Assembly (NCBI GenBank): GCA_014763515.1
Contig: JACXVH010000278.1
Coordinates: forward strand, 1 to 5,959
DNA length: 5,959 nucleotides
Direction of reading: 5' to 3'
DNA from: Flavobacteriaceae bacterium
GTDB lineage: Bacteria > Bacteroidota > Bacteroidia > Flavobacteriales > Flavobacteriaceae
A program made the translations under genes and the position numbers. A model generated the notes under the pieces. The model saw nothing but the letters and a program-made list of their open reading frames with translations, did no database searches and had not been told where the DNA came from. The stretch's first letter is position 1. Every line of letters begins with the position of its first letter. Shown one piece after another: positions 1 to 5,959 of this stretch.

Positions 1-858
1 TCTTGGGTGCAAATGTATTTTGAGAAGTTGAAGGAAAAAGCAGGAAAGCCAGTTGGAGAAATTTTTAAAAACTTCAATTTGTTTATTTATGGAGGCGTGA
101 ATTACGAACCCTATCGAGCGAAATTCGAAAATTTAATTGGCAGAAAAGTCGATTCGATAGAATTATTCCCGGCTTCCGAAGGATTTTTTGCTTATCAATC
201 GAGAAACTTCGGGATCAAGAATGAAGAAGGCATGTTGCTGTTATTGAATTCAGGTATCTTCTACGAATTCATAAAAGCTGACGAATTTTTTAATGAAAAT
301 CCAAAACGTTATACAATAGGCGATGTTGAATTAGGCATCAATTACGTTTTGATTATTTCAACAAATGCCGGACTTTGGGCGTATAACATTGGCGATACCA
401 TTCAATTTACGAGTTTGAAACCATATCGTGTCATTGTTTCGGGAAGAATTAAGCATTATATTTCTGCTTTTGGCGAACATGTTATTGGAAAAGAAGTAGA
501 ATCCGCGCTAAAAGAAGCCATGGAAGGAACTGATATTCGGGTAAATGAGTTCACCGTAGCACCACAAATTAACCCTGAAAAAGGCTTGCCTTATCACGAA
601 TGGTTCATAGAATTCGAAAACGAACCCACTGATTTAGAAGAGTTTTCGTTAAAAATTGATGCCGCCATGCGTAAACAAAATGTGTATTACGATGATTTAA
701 TCGTAGGAAATGTACTTCGAACATTAGTAATTACAAAAGTTTCAAAAAACGGTTTTCAAGACTACATGAAATCGATAGGTAAATTAGGCGGTCAAAACAA
801 ACTTCCTAGATTAAGTAATGATAGAAAAATTGCGGATTTTTTCACAAATAAAAAATAA
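1..858 (+). CDS. GH3-family acyl-adenylating protein, 3' part (partial at left edge)
   Basis: The reading frame is open from the first base (SWVQMYFEKL...) to TAA at 856-858, so the gene starts upstream. About 285 residues are present, against roughly 500 for bacterial GH3 proteins. GH3 enzymes belong to the ANL adenylate-forming superfamily and, in plants, conjugate acyl acids to amino acids; the substrate of the Bacteroidota members is not known to me. Visible landmarks are YGGVNYEPY (82-114), the acyl-adenylate motif ASEGFFAYQ (172-198), the YRxGD-like motif GLWAYNIGDT (370-399) and the hinge region SGRIKHYISAFGEHV (439-483), which leads into the small C-terminal domain. This part looks intact, with no frameshift. 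GC content is higher than in the polysaccharide cluster downstream. The gene is separated from the next one by a palindromic repeat and is probably an independent unit. Cytoplasmic, no signal or membrane segment visible. The GH3 family call is firm; any specific reaction would be a guess. Confidence 0.9.
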   Translation, partial: SWVQMYFEKLKEKAGKPVGEIFKNFNLFIYGGVNYEPYRAKFENLIGRKVDSIELFPASEGFFAYQSRNFGIKNEEGMLLLLNSGIFYEFIKADEFFNENPKRYTIGDVELGINYVLIISTNAGLWAYNIGDTIQFTSLKPYRVIVSGRIKHYISAFGEHVIGKEVESALKEAMEGTDIRVNEFTVAPQINPEKGLPYHEWFIEFENEPTDLEEFSLKIDAAMRKQNVYYDDLIVGNVLRTLVITKVSKNGFQDYMKSIGKLGGQNKLPRLSNDRKIADFFTNKK

Positions 859-863
859 CCGCT

Positions 864-924
864 TTGTCATTCTGAACTCGTTTCAGAATCTATGAGAGAA
901 GCTGAAACAAGTTCAGCTTGACAG
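864..924. repeat. Long imperfect palindrome, dispersed intergenic repeat type
   Basis: The left arm at 864-886 and the right arm at 902-924 are 23 bases each and complementary at 19 of 23 positions, around a 15-base loop (887-901). The sequence (TGTCATTCTGAAC..., ...GTTCAGCTTGACA) is of a kind I remember as scattered between genes in many Bacteroidota genomes. Read on the minus strand it gives the peptide QAELVSAS, a familiar spurious product of such repeats. It begins 5 bases after the GH3 stop, so the RNA hairpin could also stop or stabilise the GH3 transcript. There is no strong U-run directly after the stem, so a classical intrinsic terminator is doubtful. Confidence 0.8.
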
Positions 925-945
925 AGTTTCAAATAATATATTTTT

Positions 946-1848
946 ATGAATAAGTTTTTAGTTTTATTTCTTATTTCCTTTTCCCTTTCTGCCCAAACCA
1001 AAGGCGTGGTCAAAGACAGTATTTCTGACGAACCCATTCCGTATGTGAACATTTGGGTGGAAAATGAAACCATTGGAACCACTTCGGAAACTGACGGTAG
1101 TTTTTCATTGGATATAAAAGAAGAAAAAGTATTAGTTTTTTCGGCTTTAGGTTATGAAATAAAAAAAGCATCTTCAAAAACAGATATAATTTTATTGAAA
1201 CCAAAAGTTTTTGAGTTGAAGGAAGTGGTTATTGAACAGCCAAAATTTAATAAGGAAATTGAAGTAGGAAACTATGAAACAAGTGGTTTTAGAATTGGAT
1301 TAGGAAATATAAATTCAGCGGTTTATTTTAAACCTTATGATGAAATGATAACACATCCATTTTTAAAAGAAATAAAATTTTTAACCAAATCAGAGGTTGA
1401 AAATGCAAAAATTAGAATTAAAATTTTAAGTGTAAATACTGATAATTCTCCTGGAGAAAGTTTAATAGACGAAGAAATTATTGTCTCTGTAAAAAAAGGA
1501 AAAAGTAAAAATATAGTTAATTTTACAGAGTACAGATTTAAGATTCCTTTAGTTGGGTTTTTTATTTCTTTTGAAAAATTACTTATCGAAGATAATAAGC
1601 ATTACAGTGAATATACTTATAAAGATAATCAAGGGAATAAAGTAACACGTAAATCAATGTCAATTGAACCTGAATTATGTTTTATTCCTATTGAATATGA
1701 TATTATTTGGCAATCAACAATAAACGGAAACTGGACAAAATCTAAAAAACACATTTTAAAAAATCCAAAGAGTTATGAAAATTTATTAATGAGAAAATAT
1801 CATGATAAATATTTAGCTCCTTCATTAAAAATAACATTATCAAACTAA
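946..1848 (+). CDS. Exported carboxypeptidase-regulatory-like domain protein
   Basis: This is a 300-residue protein. Residues 1-16 (MNKFLVLFLISFSLSA) form a signal peptide with no lipobox cysteine, so export to the periplasm or cell envelope is likely. Residues about 18-88 have the pattern of the CarboxypepD_reg-like (CarbopepD_reg_2) beta-sandwich: GVVKDSISDEPIPYVNIWV, then GTTSETDGSFSL, then LVFSALGYE. This domain is common at the N-terminus of Bacteroidota outer-membrane proteins, but no TonB-dependent receptor follows here. Residues about 105-300 form a second region, rich in beta-strand-like stretches and including SVKKGK and GFFISFEKLLIEDNK. I recall similar stand-alone flavobacterial proteins with this tail but know no function for it. 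The ATG at 946 is chosen because it gives a proper signal peptide. No Shine-Dalgarno is evident, as usual in this phylum. The first ~170 bases are noticeably richer in GC than the rest of the gene. The gene appears intact. Confidence 0.8.
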   Translation: MNKFLVLFLISFSLSAQTKGVVKDSISDEPIPYVNIWVENETIGTTSETDGSFSLDIKEEKVLVFSALGYEIKKASSKTDIILLKPKVFELKEVVIEQPKFNKEIEVGNYETSGFRIGLGNINSAVYFKPYDEMITHPFLKEIKFLTKSEVENAKIRIKILSVNTDNSPGESLIDEEIIVSVKKGKSKNIVNFTEYRFKIPLVGFFISFEKLLIEDNKHYSEYTYKDNQGNKVTRKSMSIEPELCFIPIEYDIIWQSTINGNWTKSKKHILKNPKSYENLLMRKYHDKYLAPSLKITLSN

Positions 1849-1862
1849 ATAAATAAAAACAC

Positions 1863-1870
1863 TACCTTTG
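1863..1870 (+). promoter_or_regulatory. Bacteroidota -7 promoter element (TAnnTTTG) of the polysaccharide cluster
   Basis: TACCTTTG matches the Bacteroidota sigma-factor -7 consensus TAnnTTTG exactly and is followed by CA, as often in flavobacterial promoters. It lies in the 45-base gap between the upstream stop (1848) and the ATG at 1894, which would give a leader of roughly 15-20 bases. A good TTG-type -33 element is not seen at the expected distance (about 1838-1845, AT-rich). The remaining gaps in the cluster are at most 6 bases, so this could drive the DUF6909, Wzz-like, rmlB and rmlA genes together. Confidence 0.6.
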
Positions 1871-1893
1871 CAGGTTAGAAAAAAGACATATTA

Positions 1894-2208
1894 ATGAAAG
1901 ACATTAAAAACATTTCGCGCTCTAGAGCGCAAGAGTCCTCAGCAGCTATTGAGCGACTGTACATTACCATGAGGCATTTGTTTAACAGAGGGTTTTATAA
2001 ACCAATGGGTGTTTCAGGGGAAACTTTGAGAGAAGCATTATTAGAACTTCGACCAGAAATTTATGGTTCCATCGCAGAAGAAAAAGTAGAATTAAACGGA
2101 CTTTTATACGTAATTGAACGTTTACCTATTGGCATAGAAGAATGTCGTTACATCACACGCTTCAAATATTTTAGGAAGAACGTTTGCAGAAGTTCAAGAC
2201 ATCTATGA
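1894..2208 (+). pseudogene. DUF6909-type protein, 5' fragment (broken gene)
   Basis: Of 104 encoded residues, the first 87 (MKDIKNISRSRAQESSAA... to IEECRYI) match the conserved N-terminus of a Flavobacteriia protein that I know as DUF6909. This includes the segment ERLYITMRHLFNRGFYKPMG. From about 2152 the frame changes into an unrelated tail (TRFKYFRKNVCRSSRHL) that ends at 2208. The same bases read one frame over give SHASNILGRTFAEVQDIYDKF, which in homologues lies roughly 100 residues further on. The break is therefore an internal deletion plus frame change, not a single-base indel. The start at 1894 is supported by the promoter-like element just upstream and by the conserved N-terminus. 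On its own the fragment is unlikely to be functional. The family name is from memory; the domain itself has no known function. Confidence 0.75.
2150..2155 (+). other. Deletion junction inside the DUF6909-type gene
   Basis: Upstream of this point frame 1 is homologous (EECRYI) and downstream frame 2 is homologous (SHASNILGRTF). From remembered homologues about 95-100 residues are missing, including a PPKRRRNCYRID-like segment, and the frame change requires a deletion length of 2 modulo 3. The bases ATCA at 2152-2155 could belong to either side (TAC-ATC for Tyr-Ile, ATA-TCA for Ile-Ser). This would fit a short-homology deletion, but the parental sequence is not available here. Confidence 0.65.
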
Positions 2209-3289
2209 TAAGTTTGCATTTAGCGAGCAACCAGATCGTTTTTTACATGTAATATATTGGTTGGGTAAATTAGCCATAGAAGAAGTTGTAGATAATAATA
2301 AGAGAGCAATTACATTTAGTCCAATTCTTAGAGAACGATTAGGCCATCATATTTATGGAGAAATTTGGGCTAATTCGATTAAAAAAGTTTTATTAGAAAA
2401 CAATTTAATAGAAAGACCAATTCATATCATTAGTGCTAATATGCATAGTGTTATGAATTCAATTTTTGCTGAACCAGTCTTAGGTAAAAAGTATAAAAAC
2501 GCTCCCGATTTTCAAATTTTTGAAGATTTAAGTAGTTCAGAAAATAAAGATTTACGTAAAAAAGTTGAAGAGGTAGCAACTAAGCAAGGAATGATTTCAT
2601 TGCCAGATGAATCAGGTACAAACATAGATGTTCAAATATTTGATTCTTCGAAAGTAGATTTATCAAAAACAATTTTCTCAAAAGCAACGGTAGAAAAAGG
2701 TAACGAACCAGTAATTATCGTCATGGATTATGCTTTTGGTGAGCAAGCTTATGAAACAATTGATGAATTGTTAAAACCATATAAAGTAGATAAGAAAAAT
2801 AAAATTTTCTTAAACGTTGATTCGGTTTCTATAATGGGTAAAGCAGGAATTTTAGAAGGAGGAAAAGGCGATATTATGATTCCATGTGCGCATGTGAACG
2901 AAGGTACAGCTGACAATTATCCATTTGATAATGAATTAACACCAGCAATGTTTGAAGGAAACGGAATTCCTGTTTTTGCAGGACCAATGATTACGGTTTT
3001 AGGAACATCGCTTCAAAATAGAGATTTGTTGAAGTTTTTCCACGAATCTACTTGGCAAGCAATAGGTCTTGAAATGGAAGGTGCATATTATCAAAAAGCG
3101 ATACAATCAGCAGCAAAAATTAGAAAAAGTATAAATCCAGATGTTAAAGTAAGATATGCTTATTATGCTTCTGATAATCCATTAGAAACAGGAAGTACAT
3201 TAGCTTCTGGTGGACTTGGAACGACTGGAGTGAAACCAACGTATTTAATTACGATTAAAATATTAGAACAAATTTTTAATATAAAATAA
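2153..3289 (+). pseudogene. DUF6909-type protein, 3' fragment with nucleoside-phosphorylase-like region
   Basis: This is the continuation of the broken gene in a different frame: about 378 residues from SHASNILGRTF (2153) to TAA at 3287-3289, with no internal stop. The frame opens at 2138 but has no ATG near the junction. A TTG at 2261 (residues LGKLAIEEVVDNN) is the first plausible start and would give 342 residues. Features resembling the purine/uridine phosphorylase (MTA/SAH nucleosidase-like) fold are GKAGILEGGKGDIMIP (about 2837-2884), GLEMEGAYY (3065-3091, like the EMEGA motif that contacts ribose) and YYASDNPLETGSTLASGG (about 3161-3214). Conservation is high across this part (SANMHSVMNSIF, MDYAFGEQAYETIDELLKPY), so the damage must be recent or artefactual. 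The next gene starts 6 bases later. A role tied to polysaccharide metabolism is suggested only by position; the substrate is unknown. Confidence 0.7.
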
Positions 3290-3295
3290 GCACAA

Positions 3296-3571
3296 ATGGA
3301 TACAAAATCTCATGATCAAGAGATTGACTTAGGTCAGTTATTTAGTAAAATAGGGAATGTTTATCAAAACATTCTAAATAAAATATTTGACACCATTCTT
3401 TTTATTAAAAGAAACCTCGTTGTTCTTTTAGTATTGTTGGTGGTTGGATTTGCTGTTGGATTATTTTTAGATAAAACCAGTAAGTCATATGATCATGAAA
3501 TCATTGTATCTCCTAATTTTGGAAGTGTAGATTATTTGTATGCAATGATACTGTTTTCTTTTCAAACTTAG
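3296..3571 (+). pseudogene. Wzz/PCP-like polysaccharide chain-length protein, 5' fragment
   Basis: Of 91 encoded residues the first 82-83 look native: a cytoplasmic stretch EIDLGQLFSKIGNVYQ, then one membrane segment at residues about 40-58 (NLVVLLVLLVVGFAVGLFL), then the start of a periplasmic region ending in NFGSVDYLY. An N-terminal membrane anchor followed by a periplasmic domain is the layout of the Wzz / polysaccharide co-polymerase class, which sets the chain length of surface polysaccharides. After about 3542 the frame runs into the tail MILFSFQT and stops at 3569-3571. The bases from 3541 on, read one frame over, continue the protein as NDTVFFSNLGFKN. The ATG at 3296 lies 6 bases after the preceding stop, as expected in an operon. 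Wzz-like is inferred from topology and from the rml genes next door; sequence similarity to classical Wzz is weak. Confidence 0.65.
3541..3545 (+). other. Deletion junction inside the Wzz-like gene
   Basis: Frame 2 is native up to VDYLY (3539-3541) and frame 1 is native from NDTVFF (3544). In the homologues I remember, about 13 residues of the type SKIDLLNSKIKE lie between these two blocks. This implies a loss of about 40 bases, with a length of 1 modulo 3. The bases GCAA at 3542-3545 are a candidate shared short homology. The size is an estimate from memory. Confidence 0.6.
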
Positions 3572-4233
3572 GGTTTAAGAATGTTAAAGATTTAGGGAAA
3601 ATTGAGATTGATCCAATTATAGATATTTTTAAGTTTGTAAATCAAAATGGTTCTGGCTTTGAGTTGATTAAATTAATGGCCGAAGATGGCGACTTAGATA
3701 AAATTGTTGAAAATGAAATTACAAGTAAAAATTATCCCTTCCATTTAATTAAATTTTCAACTTCAGAAAAAACAGAAATAAGTAAAACGATTGAACCACT
3801 GTTAAATTATTTAAACGATTCTGAATATTTCAAAACAATTCAAAAACAATATTTAGAAAACGAAAATATTAAAATCAAAGCTAATGACAGTATCATTAGG
3901 CAAATTGATAAATTAGTTGAAGGTTTTTCAAAATCTGTTGCAAGTGGTTCAAAAACCGATAAAATGGTTTACATAAGTGACAATAATCAGTTAAATGAAA
4001 TTATCAATACTAAAAATGGATTAATTGGAGAGCAAGGAGCTTTAAGATTAAACTTAATAAACAACGATAAAATAATCAAAGAAATAAGCACAACCATTAA
4101 CAGTCTTAATACAAAAGGAATTAACGGTAAAAGAAAATTAATTTTACCAATAATGTTCATTGTTTTATTTGTAGGAATTAATGTTTTTAAAAACTTTTAC
4201 AAGAAACAAATAGAGAAAAGAAGTTCACTATAA
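3544..4233 (+). pseudogene. Wzz/PCP-like polysaccharide chain-length protein, 3' fragment
   Basis: This fragment has about 229 codons, from NDTVFFSNLGFKNVKDLG (3544) to TAA at 4231-4233, and is open throughout. The first ATG in frame is only at 3664 or 3676. It holds most of the periplasmic domain, including ELIKLMAEDGDLDKIVENE, SKNYPFHLIKFST, and a helical stretch (about 3790-4110) likely to form the coiled helices seen in co-polymerases. A second membrane segment follows near the end (LILPIMFIVLFVGINVF, about 4138-4188), with a short basic tail KNFYKKQIEKR. Two membrane segments bracketing a periplasmic domain support the PCP-like assignment. No tyrosine-kinase domain follows. Without the first membrane segment the fragment is unlikely to work. 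It ends one base before the rmlB start codon. Confidence 0.65.
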
Positions 4234-4234
4234 A

Positions 4235-5197
4235 ATGAAAAACATATTAATAACAGGTGGAGCCGGTTTTATAGGTTCTAATTTTATACCCTATTTTCTA
4301 GAAAATAATTTAGATTATCATCTTTTTAATCTAGATTTACTTACATACGCTGGCAATTTAGATAATGTTAGTGAAGTAGAAAATCATCCTCGATATACTT
4401 TTATTCAAGGCGATATTTGCGATAGAAATTTCATTAATAATTTATATAATCAATATCAATTTCATGATGTAATACACTTTGCAGCTGAAAGTCATGTAGA
4501 TAATTCAATTTCTGGTCCAGAAGCATTTATCAAGACAAATGTTTTAGGAACGTTTAATTTGTTAGATGCCGCACGTAACTTGTGGATGAACGGGCCTAAT
4601 GAATATAAATCGGAATTTAAAAATTCACGTTTTCACCATGTTTCTACAGATGAGGTTTATGGTACTTTAGGTGAAACAGGCTTGTTCGAAGAAACAACAC
4701 CTTATGCGCCAAACAGTCCATATTCTGCATCAAAAGCAGGTTCCGATATGATTGTACGTAGCTATTTTCATACGTATGGAATGAATGTGGTAACAACTAA
4801 CTGTTCTAATAATTACGGTCCAAAACAACATAATGAAAAGTTAATTCCGACAATCATTAGAAAAGCTTTGACTGGAGAAAATATTCCTATTTATGGTGAT
4901 GGTAAAAACGTGCGCGATTGGTTATATGTTTTAGATCATTGTAAGGGAATCGAATTAGCTTTTAAAACTGGAAAAGCAGGGGAAACTTACAACATTGGCG
5001 GAAGAAATGAAAGAAATAATTTATACATAGTTGATAAAGTTTGTACTATTTTAGATGAAATAAAACCAAAGCAATCAGGTAGTTATAAAGAACAAATTAC
5101 ATTTGTAAAAGATCGCCCAGGGCACGATATGCGTTATGCTATTGATGCTACAAAAATTGAGAATGAATTAGGATGGAAAGCCGATGAAAATGAGTAA
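4235..5197 (+). CDS. rmlB: dTDP-glucose 4,6-dehydratase, C-terminally truncated
   Basis: RmlB converts dTDP-glucose to dTDP-4-keto-6-deoxyglucose, the second step of dTDP-L-rhamnose and related deoxysugar synthesis, in the cytoplasm. The 320 residues show the NAD-binding Rossmann motif TGGAGFIGS (7-15), DLLTYAGNL (34-42), FAAESHVDNSI (82-92), the catalytic Thr-Asp-Glu in STDEVYG (138-140), the extended-SDR pair Tyr163/Lys167 in YSASKAG, NNYGPKQHNEKLIP, and RDWLYV plus VKDRPGHDMRYAID in the substrate-binding C-terminal domain. The family usually has about 345-355 residues. Here the protein stops at GWKADENE, whereas homologues continue with a FESGIVKT-like helix and end about 28 residues later. 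The last residue and the stop are read out of sequence belonging to rmlA. The start follows the previous stop by one base. All catalytic residues are present, so partial activity cannot be excluded, but loss of the C-terminal helix may destabilise it. Confidence 0.93.
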   Translation: MKNILITGGAGFIGSNFIPYFLENNLDYHLFNLDLLTYAGNLDNVSEVENHPRYTFIQGDICDRNFINNLYNQYQFHDVIHFAAESHVDNSISGPEAFIKTNVLGTFNLLDAARNLWMNGPNEYKSEFKNSRFHHVSTDEVYGTLGETGLFEETTPYAPNSPYSASKAGSDMIVRSYFHTYGMNVVTTNCSNNYGPKQHNEKLIPTIIRKALTGENIPIYGDGKNVRDWLYVLDHCKGIELAFKTGKAGETYNIGGRNERNNLYIVDKVCTILDEIKPKQSGSYKEQITFVKDRPGHDMRYAIDATKIENELGWKADENE

Positions 5198-5959
5198 ACA
5201 ATTGATGCCCATTTATGATAAACCAATGATTTACTACCCATTATCAACTTTGATGTGGGCAGGAATTCGTGAAATATTAATTATTTCAACACCTCAAGAT
5301 TTACCTTTATTTGAAAAGCTATTAGGCGACGGCTCAAACTTAGGATGCCGATTTGAATATGCTGTTCAAGAAAACCCTAACGGATTAGCGGAAGCATTTA
5401 TCATTGGTAAAGAGTTTGTCGGAAATGACAAAGTAGCACTTATCCTAGGAGATAATATTTTTTATGGAACGGGTTTAGCCGAGTTATTACAAGCGAATAA
5501 TAACCCAGATGGCGGAATTGTTTATGCTTATCACGTTCATGACCCAGAACGTTATGGCGTTGTTGATTTTGATAAAAAAGGTAAAGTTTTATCAATAGAA
5601 GAAAAACCGGCAAACCCAAAATCTAATTATGCTGTACCAGGTATTTATTTTTATGACAATGAAGTTTTAAATATTGCGGCAAATATTAAACCAAGTCCAC
5701 GTGGTGAGCTAGAAATTACAGATGTTAATAAAGTGTATCTAGAAAGAGGAAAACTTCAAGTTTCCATTTTAGATAGAGGCACTGCTTGGTTAGATACTGG
5801 AACTTTCCAATCGTTAATGCAAGCGGGACAATTTGTTCAAGTAATTGAAGAAAGACAAGGATTAAAAATTGGTGCTATTGAAGAAGCGGCTTATAAAATG
5901 GGTTTCATCGATGCAAATCAATTGCAAAAATTAGCTGAACCATTACTAAAAAGTGGTTA
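5184..5959 (+). CDS. rmlA: Glucose-1-phosphate thymidylyltransferase, N-terminally truncated, runs off right edge
   Basis: RmlA makes dTDP-glucose from glucose-1-phosphate and dTTP, the first step of the pathway that RmlB continues. The frame is open from an ATG at 5184 (MKMSKQLMPIYDKPMIYYPLS) to the right edge (...EPLLKSGY), giving 258 residues. Intact proteins have about 285-295. Recognisable parts are LGDNIFYG (5445-5468, metal-binding Asp), EEKP (5598-5609), the PRGELEITDVN motif (about 5700-5730) and WLDTGT (5787-5804, second metal-binding Asp). Homologues begin with about 20 residues of the type MKGIILAGGSGTRLHPLTLA before MSKQ. That whole block, with the GGSGTRL nucleotide-binding loop and its arginine, is missing, although the lysine of MSKQ remains. 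Native homology begins at the ATG at 5190. The 14-base overlap with rmlB is a product of the deletion. Without the loop the enzyme should be inactive. Confidence 0.9.
   Translation, partial: MKMSKQLMPIYDKPMIYYPLSTLMWAGIREILIISTPQDLPLFEKLLGDGSNLGCRFEYAVQENPNGLAEAFIIGKEFVGNDKVALILGDNIFYGTGLAELLQANNNPDGGIVYAYHVHDPERYGVVDFDKKGKVLSIEEKPANPKSNYAVPGIYFYDNEVLNIAANIKPSPRGELEITDVNKVYLERGKLQVSILDRGTAWLDTGTFQSLMQAGQFVQVIEERQGLKIGAIEEAAYKMGFIDANQLQKLAEPLLKSG
5187..5193 (+). other. Deletion junction fusing rmlB 3' end to rmlA
   Basis: RmlB homology ends with the codons for ADEN (to 5191) and RmlA homology begins with the ATG at 5190 (MSKQLMPIYDK). If rmlA normally follows rmlB directly, about 28 codons of rmlB, its stop, any spacer and about 20 codons of rmlA are gone, roughly 150 bases. 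If rmlC or rmlD normally lies between them, the loss is larger. AAT at 5189-5191 could have been shared by both parents. Confidence 0.65.

Noticed and set aside
864..924. The palindrome as a classical intrinsic terminator or part of a CRISPR array
   Set aside because: There is no U-run directly after the stem, and only one copy with a 15-base loop, so no repeat-spacer pattern.
918..939. TTGACA (918-923) followed by TAATAT (934-939), resembling a sigma-70 promoter for the exported protein gene
   Set aside because: The spacing is only 10 bases and TTGACA is part of the palindrome arm. Bacteroidota promoters use a different -7 element, which is not found here.
867..1082. Minus-strand open frame of 71 codons overlapping the repeat and the start of the exported protein gene
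   Set aside because: Its end is the translated palindrome (QAELVSASLIDSETSSE) and the rest is antisense to a well-supported gene. No family match or start context.
1010..1204. Minus-strand open frame of 64 codons
   Set aside because: Entirely antisense to the exported protein gene; leucine/phenylalanine-rich composition is typical of the complement of AT-rich coding DNA.
2140..2262. Explaining the DUF6909 break as a single-base sequencing indel
   Set aside because: Restoring the frame with one base would still leave about 100 conserved residues missing relative to remembered homologues.
5184..5197. rmlB/rmlA overlap as genuine translational coupling
   Set aside because: Both proteins lack conserved terminal residues exactly at the overlap, so it is better explained as a deletion scar.
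1894..5959. A new defence or mobile system
   Set aside because: No integrase, transposase, nuclease, att-like repeats or phage genes are visible. All genes fit a damaged surface-polysaccharide cluster.

Overview
The window looks like the chromosome of a member of the Flavobacteriia (Bacteroidota), close to Flavobacterium. The evidence is the AT-rich coding style, the TAnnTTTG-type promoter, the lack of clear Shine-Dalgarno sites, a flavobacterial GH3-family gene, and a dTDP-sugar operon whose proteins read like Flavobacterium proteins. All genes are on the + strand. Family assignments come from reading the sequence and from memory of homologues; no search was run.

Layout. Positions 1-858 hold the 3' part of a GH3-family acyl-adenylating enzyme that continues off the left edge. 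Positions 864-924 are a long imperfect palindrome of a dispersed intergenic type. Positions 946-1848 encode an exported protein with an N-terminal carboxypeptidase-regulatory-like beta-sandwich. A Bacteroidota-type promoter at about 1863-1870 then opens a tightly packed cluster: a DUF6909-type protein with a nucleoside-phosphorylase-like C-terminal half (1894-3289), a two-membrane-segment Wzz/PCP-like protein (3296-4233), rmlB (4235-5197) and rmlA (5184 to the right edge). RmlA and RmlB catalyse the first two steps from glucose-1-phosphate and dTTP to dTDP-4-keto-6-deoxyglucose. The Wzz-like protein would act on the chain length or export of the resulting surface polysaccharide.

The main observation is that every gene of this cluster is damaged by an out-of-frame or gene-truncating deletion. 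DUF6909 lacks a central block of roughly 100 residues (junction about 2152). The Wzz-like gene lacks about 13 codons (junction about 3542). A third deletion removes the C-terminus of RmlB and the N-terminus of RmlA, including its GGSGTRL nucleotide-binding loop (junction about 5190). The coding sequence on both sides of each junction is otherwise well preserved and free of stops. The breaks are therefore either very recent real deletions or assembly/sequencing artefacts. The 2.1 kb before the cluster shows no such damage.
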